Source: Pediococcus stilesii
GTDB lineage: Bacteria > Bacillota > Bacilli > Lactobacillales > Lactobacillaceae
NCBI RefSeq assembly: GCF_001437075.1
Contig: NZ_JQBX01000007.1
Location: forward strand, 209-64,208
Reading direction: 5' to 3'
Length of the DNA stretch: 64,000 nt
Of the stretch, positions 30,586-39,463 are shown in pieces (position 1 is the first letter of the stretch; each line of letters begins with the position of its first letter). A model generated the notes under the pieces. That model saw only the letters and a list, made by a program, of their open reading frames with translations, was not told where the DNA came from and did no database searches. A program made the translations under genes and the position numbers.

Positions 30586-30630
30586 GTTCCGTTAAATGCA
30601 CGTATCTGTTAGCATTTAACGGAACTTTTT
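30586..30630 (+). terminator. yidC terminator
   Basis: GTTCCGTTAAATGC and GCATTTAACGGAAC form a perfect 14-bp stem followed by TTTTT. Confidence 0.88.
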
Positions 30631-30732
30631 AATTATTTAGATGACGCCGTTGGAGTCAGACATTGTTTCGAAGGACAGTAATTAAAATTGTGCGTTTATC
30701 TTTCAAGCATGCTTAAATATGAGAATAAAAAA

Positions 30733-30761
30733 TTGACAAATGAAATGTAAAATTTTATGAT
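30733..30761 (+). promoter_or_regulatory. mnmE promoter
   Basis: TTGACA (30733-30738) and TATGAT (30756-30761) are spaced by 17 bp. The gap between yidC and mnmE also holds the yidC terminator and a leader hairpin. Confidence 0.82.
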
Positions 30762-30799
30762 GTAGTTCGTAAATAAACTGAATATGATGAAGTAGTGAA

Positions 30800-30862
30800 A
30801 GTGCTTTGTCCACCTTATATCTAATTAGGCTAATTGGATGATGGTGGGACTGCGCTTTTTTT
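30800..30862 (+). terminator. Terminator-like hairpin in the mnmE leader
   Basis: AGTGC plus GTCCACC pairs with GGTGGGAC plus GCGCT and is followed by seven T residues. It lies between the mnmE promoter and the mnmE SD, so it would stop transcription before the gene unless relieved. No known riboswitch pattern was recognised upstream of it. Confidence 0.65.
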
Positions 30863-30884
30863 ATTGGAAAGAAAGGACAATATT

Positions 30885-32279
30885 ATGCAGAGTATTTCAA
30901 CCGAATTTGATACGATTGCGGCAATTTCAACACCTCCTGGAGAGGGTGGAATTTCAATTATTCGAATTAGTGGAGTAGATGCCTTAAAAACGGCGGCTCA
31001 AATTTACCAAGGGAAAAATTTGAACAAAGTTGAAAGTCATACGATAAACTATGGTCATATTATTGATCCGGATAATGGAAATGAAGTCGATGAAGTGATG
31101 GTTTCAGTGATGCGTGCTCCAAACACGTATACCAAAGAAGATGTTGTTGAAATTAATTGTCATGGTGGAATTGTGGCAACTAATCGAATTTTACAAATCA
31201 TCCTAAGCTTGGATGCCAGACTGGCCAAACCAGGCGAATTCACTGAAAGAGCTTTTTTGAATGGCAGAATAGACCTATCACAGGCGGAAGCCGTTATGGA
31301 TTTGATTCGAGCTAAAACTGATCAATCGATGAAGGTCGCGCTCGACCAACTAGATGGAAATTTATCGCACTTAATTAAGAATTTACGACAAGATATTTTA
31401 GACGTCTTGGCTCAAGTTGAAGTTAATATTGACTATCCCGAATACGATGACGTAGAAACAATGACGGCGCGACTGTTGCAAGAAAAGGCGACAGAAGTTA
31501 AAGCGAAAATTCAGCAATTATTGTCGACCGCAAAGCAAGGGAAAGTATTACGTGATGGACTAGCAACGGCAATTGTTGGTCATCCAAATGTTGGAAAGTC
31601 GAGTATTTTAAATCACCTATTACATGAAGATAAAGCAATTGTAACGGATGTTGCTGGAACAACTCGTGATGTTATCGAAGAGTATGTAAATGTCCAAGGT
31701 GTGCCGTTGAAATTAGTGGATACCGCTGGAATCCATGAAACAGATGACAAAGTTGAAAAGATCGGTGTTGATCGAAGTCGGAAAGCTTTGTCACAGGCAG
31801 ACCTAGTAATCTTAGTACTAGATAGTAGCGTCCCACTTCGCGATGAGGATCGGGAGCTTCTTCGTGAAACGGCAGGTTCACAGAGGATTGTCGTCTTAAA
31901 TAAAGCAGATTTAGATAACCAAATTAACTTAATTGAACTTCATGAGTATGTGAAGGATAGTGAAATTATTAAGTCCTCAGCGGTTTCTCCAATGGGAACC
32001 AAAGATCTTGAGGATCGCATTGCTAAAATGTTTTTTGCAGGAAGCATCGAAAATACGTCTAATAATATTATGGTCACCAATGCTAGACACATTGGTCTAC
32101 TAAAACAGGCAGAAACAGCACTAGATTCTGTATTAGAAGGAATTGAAGTTGGAATGCCAGTTGATCTAGTTCAGATTGATATGACGCGTGCGTGGGATTT
32201 ATTAGGTGAAATCACTGGTGATAGTTACCAAGACGAGCTATTGGATCAATTATTTAGCCAATTCTGCTTAGGAAAATAA
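30885..32279 (+). CDS. mnmE: tRNA modification GTPase MnmE
   Basis: This 464-residue GTPase works with MnmG to make cmnm5U34 in tRNA. It has an N-terminal formyl-THF-binding domain ([21 protein letters not shown]), a helical domain, and a G domain with [15 protein letters not shown] and NKAD. The C-terminal tail FCLGK carries the conserved catalytic Cys. The ATG at 30885 has GAAAGGA upstream. It is followed by mnmG 15 nt later. Confidence 0.97.
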   Translation: MQSISTEFDTIAAISTPPGEGGISIIRISGVDALKTAAQIYQGKNLNKVESHTINYGHIIDPDNGNEVDEVMVSVMRAPNTYTKEDVVEINCHGGIVATNRILQIILSLDARLAKPGEFTERAFLNGRIDLSQAEAVMDLIRAKTDQSMKVALDQLDGNLSHLIKNLRQDILDVLAQVEVNIDYPEYDDVETMTARLLQEKATEVKAKIQQLLSTAKQGKVLRDGLATAIVGHPNVGKSSILNHLLHEDKAIVTDVAGTTRDVIEEYVNVQGVPLKLVDTAGIHETDDKVEKIGVDRSRKALSQADLVILVLDSSVPLRDEDRELLRETAGSQRIVVLNKADLDNQINLIELHEYVKDSEIIKSSAVSPMGTKDLEDRIAKMFFAGSIENTSNNIMVTNARHIGLLKQAETALDSVLEGIEVGMPVDLVQIDMTRAWDLLGEITGDSYQDELLDQLFSQFCLGK

Positions 32280-32294
32280 ATAGGAGTTGAAAAC

Positions 32295-34205
32295 ATGTCT
32301 GAAGTAAAACAATATGATGGCCGTGAGTACGACGTTATTGTAGTCGGAGCAGGGCACGCTGGTTCGGAAGCGGCATTAGCGGCTGCCCGAATGGGAAATA
32401 AAACACTATTAATGACGATTAATCTTGATATGGTGGCATTTATGCCTTGTAATCCCTCAGTTGGAGGACCGGCGAAAGGAATCGTCGTTCGTGAAATTGA
32501 TGCGTTAGGCGGCGAGATGGGCCGTAATATCGATAAGACGTACGTTCAGATGCGGATGCTAAACACAGGAAAGGGTCCAGCAGTTAGGGCATTACGAGCA
32601 CAGGCTGATAAGCATGCTTACCATGCTGAAATGAAAAAGACGATTGAGGCAGAACCTAATTTAACACTTCGCCAAGGGATTGTTGATGATTTAATTGTTG
32701 AAGATGGGATTTGTAAGGGCGTTGTGACAAATACTGGCGCGCGTTATCATGCTAAAAGCGTTGTTTTAACTCTGGGAACAGCTGCTCGAGGTAAAATTAT
32801 TATCGGTGAACTTCAATATTCATCCGGTCCAAATAATTCGCAATCAGCGTTAGAACTAACCAAAAATTTAACAGAAAAGTATCATTTTGACTTGGAGCGT
32901 TTCAAAACCGGCACTCCACCACGTGTTGATGGTGGAACCATTCATTATGATGAAACAGAAGAACAGCCTGGAGATGAAACACCAAACCATTTTAGTTTTC
33001 AGACGCCAGACAGTAAGTATATTGACATTAAGAATCAATTATCTTGCTGGTTGACTTATACTAACGAAAAGACGCACGAAATTATTCGTGAGAATTTGGA
33101 TCGTGCTCCGATGTTTTCAGGAATGATCGAAGGAGTTGGCCCACGCTATTGTCCTTCAATTGAAGATAAAATTGTTCGTTTTGCGGATAAAAGTCGTCAT
33201 CAACTTTTCCTTGAGCCAGAAGGACGAAAGACAGACGAATGGTACGTGCAAGGACTATCAACATCGATGCCAGAAGAAGTTCAACAACAAATTTTACATT
33301 CAATTAAAGGACTCGAAGATGCAGAAATGATGCGTCCGGGCTATGCAATTGAATATGACGTTGTTGCACCATACCAATTGAAGAACACGTTAGAAACTAA
33401 GTTGATTAAGAACTTATACACTGCAGGACAAACCAATGGAACATCAGGTTATGAGGAAGCTGCCGGACAAGGATTGATCGCTGGAATTAATGCTGGTCGT
33501 CGTGCTTTGGGTGAAGAACCATTGGTATTGAAGCGCAGTGACGCATACATTGGTGTAATGATTGATGACTTGGTTACAAAGGGAACTAAAGAGCCATATC
33601 GTTTGCTAACGAGTCGTGCAGAATATCGTTTGATTTTGCGTCATGATAATGCGGATCTACGATTGACAGAGATGGGACATCAGATCGGATTGATCAGCGA
33701 TGACGAATATGACGCTTTTCTTGAAAAGCAAGAAGATATTAAAAATGAACTTCAGCGTCTATCTGAAATTAGAATTAAGCCAAGCCAAGTTCAAGAATTT
33801 CTTGAATCTAAAGGCTCAAACGGTTTAAAGGATGGCGTACTGGCCTCTGAATTTCTTCGTCGTCCAGAAGTTAGTTACAATGACTTGCTGAAGTTCATCG
33901 ATGAATCTGAAAAAGATCTTGATCGCCGAGTTATCGAGCAGGTTGAGATTGAAATAAAGTATGCTGGTTATATTAAGAAGGCTAAAGATCGTGTTGATCG
34001 TTTAAAGCGAATGGAAGAAAAAGCAATACCTGATCGAATTGACTATTCAGCGATCAACGGTTTAGCTACCGAAGGGCGTCAAAAGCTTGAGAAAATCCAA
34101 CCAACGACAATTGCACAGGCTTCACGAATTAGTGGGGTTACGCCGGCAGATATTGCCATTTTGAGTGTTTACATTCAGCAGGGCAAGATTGCTAAGGTGG
34201 GTTAA
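32295..34205 (+). CDS. mnmG: tRNA uridine 5-carboxymethylaminomethyl modification enzyme MnmG
   Basis: This 636-residue flavoprotein is the MnmE partner. The FAD motif is [19 protein letters not shown], with [10 protein letters not shown] as the key part. Other conserved regions are [13 protein letters not shown] and the C-terminal [13 protein letters not shown]. The start has GGAG nine nt upstream. Confidence 0.98.
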   Translation: MSEVKQYDGREYDVIVVGAGHAGSEAALAAARMGNKTLLMTINLDMVAFMPCNPSVGGPAKGIVVREIDALGGEMGRNIDKTYVQMRMLNTGKGPAVRALRAQADKHAYHAEMKKTIEAEPNLTLRQGIVDDLIVEDGICKGVVTNTGARYHAKSVVLTLGTAARGKIIIGELQYSSGPNNSQSALELTKNLTEKYHFDLERFKTGTPPRVDGGTIHYDETEEQPGDETPNHFSFQTPDSKYIDIKNQLSCWLTYTNEKTHEIIRENLDRAPMFSGMIEGVGPRYCPSIEDKIVRFADKSRHQLFLEPEGRKTDEWYVQGLSTSMPEEVQQQILHSIKGLEDAEMMRPGYAIEYDVVAPYQLKNTLETKLIKNLYTAGQTNGTSGYEEAAGQGLIAGINAGRRALGEEPLVLKRSDAYIGVMIDDLVTKGTKEPYRLLTSRAEYRLILRHDNADLRLTEMGHQIGLISDDEYDAFLEKQEDIKNELQRLSEIRIKPSQVQEFLESKGSNGLKDGVLASEFLRRPEVSYNDLLKFIDESEKDLDRRVIEQVEIEIKYAGYIKKAKDRVDRLKRMEEKAIPDRIDYSAINGLATEGRQKLEKIQPTTIAQASRISGVTPADIAILSVYIQQGKIAKVG

Positions 34206-34217
34206 TTTATCAATTAT

Positions 34218-34262
34218 AAAAAGCGTTAATCTCGACTGAAAAAAGTTGGATTAACGCTTTTT
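34218..34262. terminator. mnmG terminator
   Basis: AAAAGCGTTAATC and GATTAACGCTTTT pair around a 17-nt loop, with A and T tracts on both sides. It can also end the convergent regulator transcript. Confidence 0.82.
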
Positions 34263-34304
34263 ATTTGCGGCAAAAATGTTGCGGGATAATTCAGCAAGGG
34301 CGTG

Positions 34305-35051
34305 TTAGATTTTATGTAACAGTGTTTGCTTCAATTCTCGACTCTTAATGATCGAGCACTTGCAGCTCAACGATGAATTGAAATAAATCATTTTTGTCGA
34401 GGTATCATATTCCGATATATTCTTTACGTTGATTAAAGCAGACTTGGAGCAGCGAAAAAGTTCGATGTATTTTTTTTCATAATCTCGGAGTTTCCCGTAA
34501 AATTCGTATTCACCATTTTTGGTGAATAAATTAATTCGATGTGGCGTCTTGGAAGTTTCAAGCATCAAAACATCATCTAAATCGAAGTTGAAAATTCTTG
34601 ATCCAATACTGAAATTAAAATTTTTCCCCTTTGTTTTTTTACGTTCATCTGAACGAATCTTTGATAAATTAAGTGTTTCGTAGATTTCATCGCGGATTTT
34701 TTCAAGAGAATTGTCTTTATCAATGAAACCTAAAGCTTCAACACGTCGTTTTAAAGTTAACGGAGCCATTTCATTATGAGTAGTAATAAATATAATTTCA
34801 GATTGAACGTCTAATTGCCGAATTTGTTCGGCCAGGTCGATGCCATTCATACTGGTTCCTAAATCGATATCCAAAAGGTAAATTCCATTTCGAATATGAT
34901 GACTTTTAAGATAATCGAGACACTTTTCCGGATTGGAAGTGCTAAACGAATGACTAAAGTCTTCTTCATGAAAGAGAATAAAATTCTTGATGATGGTACT
35001 AATTGCATGAAGTTGTGCGGGATCATCTTCACAAATGATTATTGGATACAT
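34305..35051 (-). CDS. LytTR-type response regulator (AgrA/PlnC-like)
   Basis: This 248-residue regulator has a receiver domain with acidic ICEDD near residue 8 and the phospho-acceptor Asp61 in YLLDIDLG. A LytTR DNA-binding domain (about residues 140-245) contains FRCSKSALINVKNI. LytTR regulators bind direct repeats spaced by about two helix turns. Such repeats are present upstream of both the peptide gene and the immunity genes. It is 19 nt downstream of the kinase gene. Confidence 0.93.
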   Translation of the reverse strand: MYPIIICEDDPAQLHAISTIIKNFILFHEEDFSHSFSTSNPEKCLDYLKSHHIRNGIYLLDIDLGTSMNGIDLAEQIRQLDVQSEIIFITTHNEMAPLTLKRRVEALGFIDKDNSLEKIRDEIYETLNLSKIRSDERKKTKGKNFNFSIGSRIFNFDLDDVLMLETSKTPHRINLFTKNGEYEFYGKLRDYEKKYIELFRCSKSALINVKNISEYDTSTKMIYFNSSLSCKCSIIKSRELKQTLLHKI

Positions 35052-35069
35052 GACAGATTCCTTTCAATA

Positions 35070-36368
35070 TTAATTAATGATTATTTGAGTAGTAAATTGA
35101 TAATTATTGGTTGAAAAATGAATAAATAAGTTAGGATATTTTTGCTTCAAATCCTCCGCAATGGATAATCCAAGTCCAGAATGATTTGACTTACCAGAAA
35201 ATCCAGCTTTTTTTAATTGATTGATATTGGTGGTAGGGTGTGCAATTGTATTTGTCAAAGTAATTTCAGTCGTATTATCATCGTTTTTGTAAAATAGGAT
35301 ATCGATGACTTTGTCTGAACTTTCAACGGCTTCTTCAATGGCATTATCCAACAAGATACTTAATAGTCGAATGATATCAATGACGTCTAAGTTAATTTGA
35401 TTAATCGGAGATTTGCATTCGAAATGATAATGAATTTGAGACTGTTCCATTGTAAAGAACTTATTAAGTAAAAGACTTTTCACATGAATATCCTTAATGT
35501 TTTGAACATCTTGATAAGCATCTGTATTTTGCTGAAGTTCAGAATCCGAGTAAAGTTTCATTTTTGATAAATATGAAATTAGACCTTCACTATCGTTTTC
35601 TTTAGCGAGTTCAGTAATACTTAAAAGTATATTTTTATAATCGTGTCTAAACTTTCGAAGTTTTAACTGACTTTGCTCAAGTTGTTTGGTGTAGGTTTGT
35701 AAATTATCAAGTTGTTGCTTTTCTAATTTAGATTCGTACCTTTGGCGACTTCGAAGATTTAAATAAATGAAGAGGCCTAGCATTACTAGAAGTTCGATAA
35801 CAACGAAGATTAAAACGCCGCTAATAAAAGTATCAAACATCCCATAGCGATGAGCAAGAATGGTGAAAAAATAAAGGACAATTTGAAATATAATTTGTAC
35901 GACTGCAAAAAATATTTGAATATTACGGTTCCATAGCTTAGAGTTATCGATTCGTTTTATGTATATGCAGAGTACAAATAGTATGAAAATTTCAATAGTA
36001 TTTGTTACAAGAATTACTTTCCAGTCGTAAAAGTTTGTATGAAAGAGGAAACTTGAAATGCCAGATGCTGCTAGGCCGGAAATATTAACTGCTAAAGAAG
36101 ATAAGAGTAAGTTGTTTAGTGTGAACCAATCATAGTGTGTTTTTTTAAAAATCACATAATAAATTGGGATAAAAACAAATAGGATATTGAAGGATAATGT
36201 TGCATATATTATAAAAAAAAGTGGAATTGAAATTAATCCCACGATAATTTTTTTGATAAAAGTGGATGACTGCTTTGTATAGTTTTGTAAGTATAAAAAA
36301 ATAATATAGAAACAAAAAAAGTCGATAAAACCTTCGAGAATGTAAGCCTTTGTGTCCACTGAAATCAA
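35070..36368 (-). CDS. Peptide-pheromone sensor histidine kinase (AgrC/ComD-like, HPK10)
   Basis: This 432-residue kinase has about six N-terminal membrane segments (residues 10-205), typical of peptide-sensing HPK10 kinases. The H-box FRHDYKN puts the phosphorylated His at residue 242. The N-box is LLDNAIEEA, and GKSNHSGLGLSI is the ATP-lid region. TTG is the start, with AAGGAG upstream. It is 26 nt after the small double-glycine peptide gene, its likely ligand precursor. Confidence 0.93.
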   Translation of the reverse strand: MISVDTKAYILEGFIDFFCFYIIFLYLQNYTKQSSTFIKKIIVGLISIPLFFIIYATLSFNILFVFIPIYYVIFKKTHYDWFTLNNLLLSSLAVNISGLAASGISSFLFHTNFYDWKVILVTNTIEIFILFVLCIYIKRIDNSKLWNRNIQIFFAVVQIIFQIVLYFFTILAHRYGMFDTFISGVLIFVVIELLVMLGLFIYLNLRSRQRYESKLEKQQLDNLQTYTKQLEQSQLKLRKFRHDYKNILLSITELAKENDSEGLISYLSKMKLYSDSELQQNTDAYQDVQNIKDIHVKSLLLNKFFTMEQSQIHYHFECKSPINQINLDVIDIIRLLSILLDNAIEEAVESSDKVIDILFYKNDDNTTEITLTNTIAHPTTNINQLKKAGFSGKSNHSGLGLSIAEDLKQKYPNLFIHFSTNNYQFTTQIIIN

Positions 36369-36394
36369 ATTAAAACTCTCCTTTGAACAGAAAA

Positions 36395-36544
36395 CTAATT
36401 ACAATGTTTGAAAAAGCTAAAAATACAAGTAGTAATATTTCCTTTGGGTTTCCCGCTATGGTAGTTGTTCATATATTTACCACCCGTAATTTTTTTAAGC
36501 TCCGCTGACGTTAGTTTCTGGTACATGATATTTTCTTTTTCCAT
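36395..36544 (-). CDS. Double-glycine inducing peptide or bacteriocin precursor
   Basis: A 49-residue peptide is preceded by AAGGAGG ten nt before ATG. The leader (residues 1-22) ends in ELKKITGG, the classic double-glycine cleavage motif of class II bacteriocins and their pheromones. The mature part would be 27 residues. It starts KYMNNYHSGK and ends TTCIFSFFKHCN, is basic, and has two cysteines eight residues apart that could form a disulfide. It lies directly upstream of an HPK10 kinase and LytTR regulator gene pair. Most likely it is the autoinducer; a bacteriocin role is possible. I do not recognise a known homologue. Confidence 0.85.
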   Translation of the reverse strand: MEKENIMYQKLTSAELKKITGGKYMNNYHSGKPKGNITTCIFSFFKHCN

Positions 36545-36574
36545 AGTTATAATGCCTCCTTAATTAATAGAGTC

Positions 36575-36638
36575 ATTATATTTTAGTTTTTAGTTGAAAT
36601 TACGATTCGTTCCTGAAGCGTTGGTTTTACGTCCTGAA
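36575..36638 (-). promoter_or_regulatory. Pheromone operon promoter with LytTR direct repeats
   Basis: On the minus strand TTCAGGACG (ending 36638) and TTCAGGAACG (ending 36617) are direct repeats spaced by 21 bp. TATAAT lies at 36575-36580 with a poor -35 (GTAATT), as expected for an activator-dependent promoter. Confidence 0.75.
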
Positions 36639-36700
36639 ATGATAATTTGTTAAAAAATAATTTTTAAGACAGAACACTTTATAATTTAATTTTATAACTT

Positions 36701-36782
36701 TTTTAGGAATAAAAGTTCTTTTTTAAGAAGCAAAAATACTATTTTAGGAATGATTGAACTTTTTTTGGTGTCAACATATAAA
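36701..36782 (+). promoter_or_regulatory. Immunity operon promoter with LytTR direct repeats
   Basis: TTTTAGGAAT at 36701-36710 and 36742-36751 flanks TTTTAAGAAG at 36721-36730, giving a 20-21-bp period. TTGAAC (36754-36759) and TATAAA (36777-36782) follow with 17-bp spacing. The repeats share TTYAGGA with those at the pheromone promoter, so the same regulator likely acts on both. Confidence 0.72.
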
Positions 36783-36856
36783 ATACAAATTGTTCGAACG
36801 AATAAATTAAATTTTATGAGGGATTTTAACGTAATTAAAGTCTGGTGGTAAAATAA

Positions 36857-36973
36857 ATGTATAGAATGATTCAAACTATGATTAGCATTAGGAAAATTGT
36901 AGCGAGTAATGGCGTAGCACAGATCTTGGCCGAAACAATGGGGGAGTACTATGAAAAAAGCGGACTTAATTAA
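36857..36973 (+). CDS. Possible 38-residue peptide upstream of immunity gene
   Basis: The peptide begins MYRMIQTMISIRK and ends EKSGLN, with GGTGG eight nt before ATG. It overlaps the start of the immunity gene in another frame. It sits where a bacteriocin structural gene would normally be, but has no double-glycine leader and only weak net positive charge. It could be a leaderless peptide, a degraded bacteriocin or chance. Confidence 0.3.
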   Translation: MYRMIQTMISIRKIVASNGVAQILAETMGEYYEKSGLN

Positions 36974-37229
36974 TGCAATTGGTGAGACTTATAAAGATGA
37001 AAAAGTAAAAAGGGATCCTGAGATAAGCGGATTTTTGTTAAAGTTTGCACAACAATTAGACGAAGGTCAGGAATTAGGACTTGTATCAGTGAAACTAAGT
37101 AAGGCGATTACGAATTATTCTCTGAAAAATAATTTTATTATTCCCAAGTCATTAAGTACGCTGTATGCAAAGGTTGAGAAGGATGCTGAAAAATATCGAG
37201 GAATGATGTCGACAAATATTTGGCTGTGA
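36951..37229 (+). CDS. Bacteriocin immunity protein (enterocin A immunity-like)
   Basis: This 92-residue soluble helical protein resembles the enterocin A/pediocin immunity family, which forms a four-helix bundle and protects against class IIa bacteriocins. The pattern FAQQLDEGQELGLVSVKLSKAITNY fits the family. GGGGGAG precedes the ATG. No bacteriocin gene of the pediocin type (YGNGV) is nearby, so it is an orphan immunity gene, probably induced by the pheromone system. Confidence 0.8.
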   Translation: MKKADLINAIGETYKDEKVKRDPEISGFLLKFAQQLDEGQELGLVSVKLSKAITNYSLKNNFIIPKSLSTLYAKVEKDAEKYRGMMSTNIWL

Positions 37230-37304
37230 TCAGTTTTAGAATGTTACGCTATTAAGCTTGGTCATAAAAAGTAGATAATAGTTACGATTTAAATGGAGGA
37301 ATGA

Positions 37305-37664
37305 ATGATGAAAATTAACGAAGAAGACCGGAAAAAGGCTAAAGAAGATGTCAATAAATTACATATGCTGTTGGTGAACCGCGCAGATCAGTCAGCAGAA
37401 CTTTTGGATATAACCGATGTGTTATCACAAGTGGGCAAAAAAATCGATACAGTCGATAATCCGTCGGCATTAATAAATCGGTTAGTTAACTACATCCGGA
37501 GCGTTGCAATTGCAGGAAAGATTCATTTTCCAGACGAGCAAGAAAAGTTAATGATTGAGTTAAGCACGATGGGACAAAAGGCGGGGCTTAATGGATTGTA
37601 TATGGCAGACTTTTCGGATAAGAGCCAATTTTATAGTTACTTGGAAAAGATGCCACGTCGGTAG
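37305..37664 (+). CDS. Second bacteriocin immunity-like protein
   Basis: This 119-residue helical, charged protein has a layout similar to the previous one (QVGKKIDTVDNPSALINRLVNYIRS). GGAGG precedes two adjacent in-frame ATGs; the second, MKINEEDRKK, has the better spacing. The family is the LAB bacteriocin immunity group. A terminator follows, which closes the immunity unit. Confidence 0.75.
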   Translation: MMKINEEDRKKAKEDVNKLHMLLVNRADQSAELLDITDVLSQVGKKIDTVDNPSALINRLVNYIRSVAIAGKIHFPDEQEKLMIELSTMGQKAGLNGLYMADFSDKSQFYSYLEKMPRR

Positions 37665-37701
37665 TCAGGTGCCGCGGTATTTAATAAAAATGCAATACTG
37701 A

Positions 37702-37741
37702 AAAATACTCCACCAATGCGCTATATTTGGTGGAGTATTTT
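37702..37741. terminator. Bidirectional terminator after the immunity genes
   Basis: AAAATACTCCACCA and TGGTGGAGTATTTT form a perfect 14-bp stem with a 12-nt loop between convergent genes. Confidence 0.85.
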
Positions 37742-37751
37742 AAATTGATAA

Positions 37752-38246
37752 TTAGTTTTCCGAAATTTTTGATGTAATTTGAAACATTTTAACGGCACTT
37801 TCAATGATAATTGGCAAAATTATTAAGCATTGTAGCGTCCCAAAAATAATAGGGTTTAATAGGGATGGCTGAAGCTGATAGATAGCAACTTCTCCCACTA
37901 AAGCTAGTTTCCAAAGTACGGATGCATGGTAAGCCAATTCTTTTAAGAATGTCTTGAGGTTAAGTGGAGCGGCTCCAGAGTTTAGTTTTAAAAAACGATG
38001 GCCAAGTTGTCGGACTCCAGCGACGTTAGCAATGAATATTAGTGCGCCTGCTAATGCAAAAATCAAAGTGGATTTGGTACCAATCGAAGTATAGATTTTC
38101 CATATGATACTAGTTAGCATGTAACTGATGCCGGCAGTTGAAATGGTTTCCAAGAACAACCCCCACAGTTGTCCCCGATTGGTAAATAGTTTAGCAATCA
38201 GCATGGCAGCAATGGTGAAAAATAATAAAATTAAAAGTAGACGCAT
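37752..38246 (-). CDS. Hydrophobic membrane protein, unknown function
   Basis: This 164-residue protein has about four or five membrane segments and a polar loop near residues 85-105 (RFLKLNSGAAPLNLKTF). Its start overlaps the stop of the oxidoreductase gene, so the two form one unit. I do not recognise a family. Confidence 0.65.
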   Translation of the reverse strand: MRLLLILLFFTIAAMLIAKLFTNRGQLWGLFLETISTAGISYMLTSIIWKIYTSIGTKSTLIFALAGALIFIANVAGVRQLGHRFLKLNSGAAPLNLKTFLKELAYHASVLWKLALVGEVAIYQLQPSLLNPIIFGTLQCLIILPIIIESAVKMFQITSKISEN

Positions 38247-39280
38247 TAATTGATCTCCTCCACCTGTTCATCCCTGATTTTTAAAATGATTTTTCCCGTT
38301 GCTCGGCCGGAACGAGAGTAATTTAGAGCTTCTTTAATTTCAGAAAAGGGAATTACTCGGTCGATGATTGGTTTAATAATATCTCCTTCGATTAACTTTC
38401 GGAGGGTATCCAGTTCGGCTCCACTGGGTTTCATGAAAAGGAAAGTATAATCAGCGTTGGTCGCTTTCTCTAGCCTTGAAATCTTACGTGTTGCTAGGCC
38501 AAAAGCAAGTTGTTTCCAAAATGGCACGCCGTACTCTTTACCGAAACGAGCGTTAGGAAGACCGGCAATACTAACGATTTTACCTCCAGGTTTAACAATC
38601 TTAAAAGCATCTTCAAGAGTTTTTCCGCCACGCGTATCGAACACATAATCATAACCCGATAATACTTCAGAAAAATCCTGTGTTCGAAAATCAATCAACT
38701 GGTCGGTTCCAAGAGAACGTACCAGCTTGAAGTTGTCCTCACTGGTTGTCGTAGCAACATAAGCTCCTAAATATTTGGCAATTTGGATAGCAATTGTCCC
38801 AATTCCGCCTGAACCGCCTTGGATCATTACTTTTTGTCCCGGTTGAATGTTCATAATATCGTGAAGAGCTTGATAACTAGTTAAACCAACAAGTGGAATC
38901 GCGGCGGCCTCCTCAAACGATAAGTTCTGAGGCTTAGGAGCGATATCACCGCGATCAACGACGAGATATTCCGCAAACGTACCAATCCGATCCTTTTGGA
39001 CTCGACCAAAAACGGCGTCACCAACCTTATAATCGGAAACATATTCACCAGCTTCAACGACAATTCCAGCAAAATCACTTCCCATAATCATTGGCATTTC
39101 ATATTTTAGAAGCATCTTTAACCCGCCATCTTTTGTTTTTATATCGATGGGGTTAATACTTGTTGCAATCACTTTAACCAACACATCATTTGGACGGATA
39201 GCGGGAATCGACACATCCCGTATTTCCGGCATTTCTTGCTTGTACTTTTCGATAACAGCTGCTTTCATTAATTTGTTCAA
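38246..39280 (-). CDS. NAD(P)-dependent oxidoreductase (quinone-reductase-like MDR)
   Basis: This protein of about 344 residues is a zinc-free medium-chain reductase. The N-terminal domain has MKAAVIEKY and NPIDIKTKDG. The cofactor domain has VMIQGGSGGIGTIAIQIAKYLGA. The pattern matches the quinone oxidoreductase/RTN4IP1-like group. A TTG start at 39280 is preferred because GGAGG lies eight nt before it; MKAAVIEKY begins four codons later. It could reduce quinones or reactive aldehydes; the substrate is unknown. Confidence 0.87.
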   Translation of the reverse strand: MNKLMKAAVIEKYKQEMPEIRDVSIPAIRPNDVLVKVIATSINPIDIKTKDGGLKMLLKYEMPMIMGSDFAGIVVEAGEYVSDYKVGDAVFGRVQKDRIGTFAEYLVVDRGDIAPKPQNLSFEEAAAIPLVGLTSYQALHDIMNIQPGQKVMIQGGSGGIGTIAIQIAKYLGAYVATTTSEDNFKLVRSLGTDQLIDFRTQDFSEVLSGYDYVFDTRGGKTLEDAFKIVKPGGKIVSIAGLPNARFGKEYGVPFWKQLAFGLATRKISRLEKATNADYTFLFMKPSGAELDTLRKLIEGDIIKPIIDRVIPFSEIKEALNYSRSGRATGKIILKIRDEQVEEIN

Positions 39281-39398
39281 TTGATAATCCTCCATATTTT
39301 TTTGGTTCTTTGGTTTAATCTTTTAAACCTAACATTTAGCTTATTTTAAGTTAATGGTTTAAAAATGTCAACGAATGAATTTTGGATTGTTGATGTGG

Positions 39399-39414
39399 GG
39401 TTTCATGTGAAACA
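39399..39414. promoter_or_regulatory. parS: Second parS-like site
   Basis: GGTTTCATGTGAAACA matches the parS consensus at 14 of 16 positions and keeps most of the palindrome. It lies about 11 kb right of oriC, between divergent genes. Confidence 0.6.
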
Positions 39415-39463
39415 TTTTACTGTTATTCTTTTGATAGAGTAATGGATAGGAGAGGCGAATCAA

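Noticed and set aside
36816-36851. Eleven-residue ORF ending in WW (MRDFNVIKVWW), like Rgg/XIP pheromones
   Set aside because: No SD before the ATG, no hydrophobic leader and no Rgg-type gene nearby. The double Trp is probably chance.
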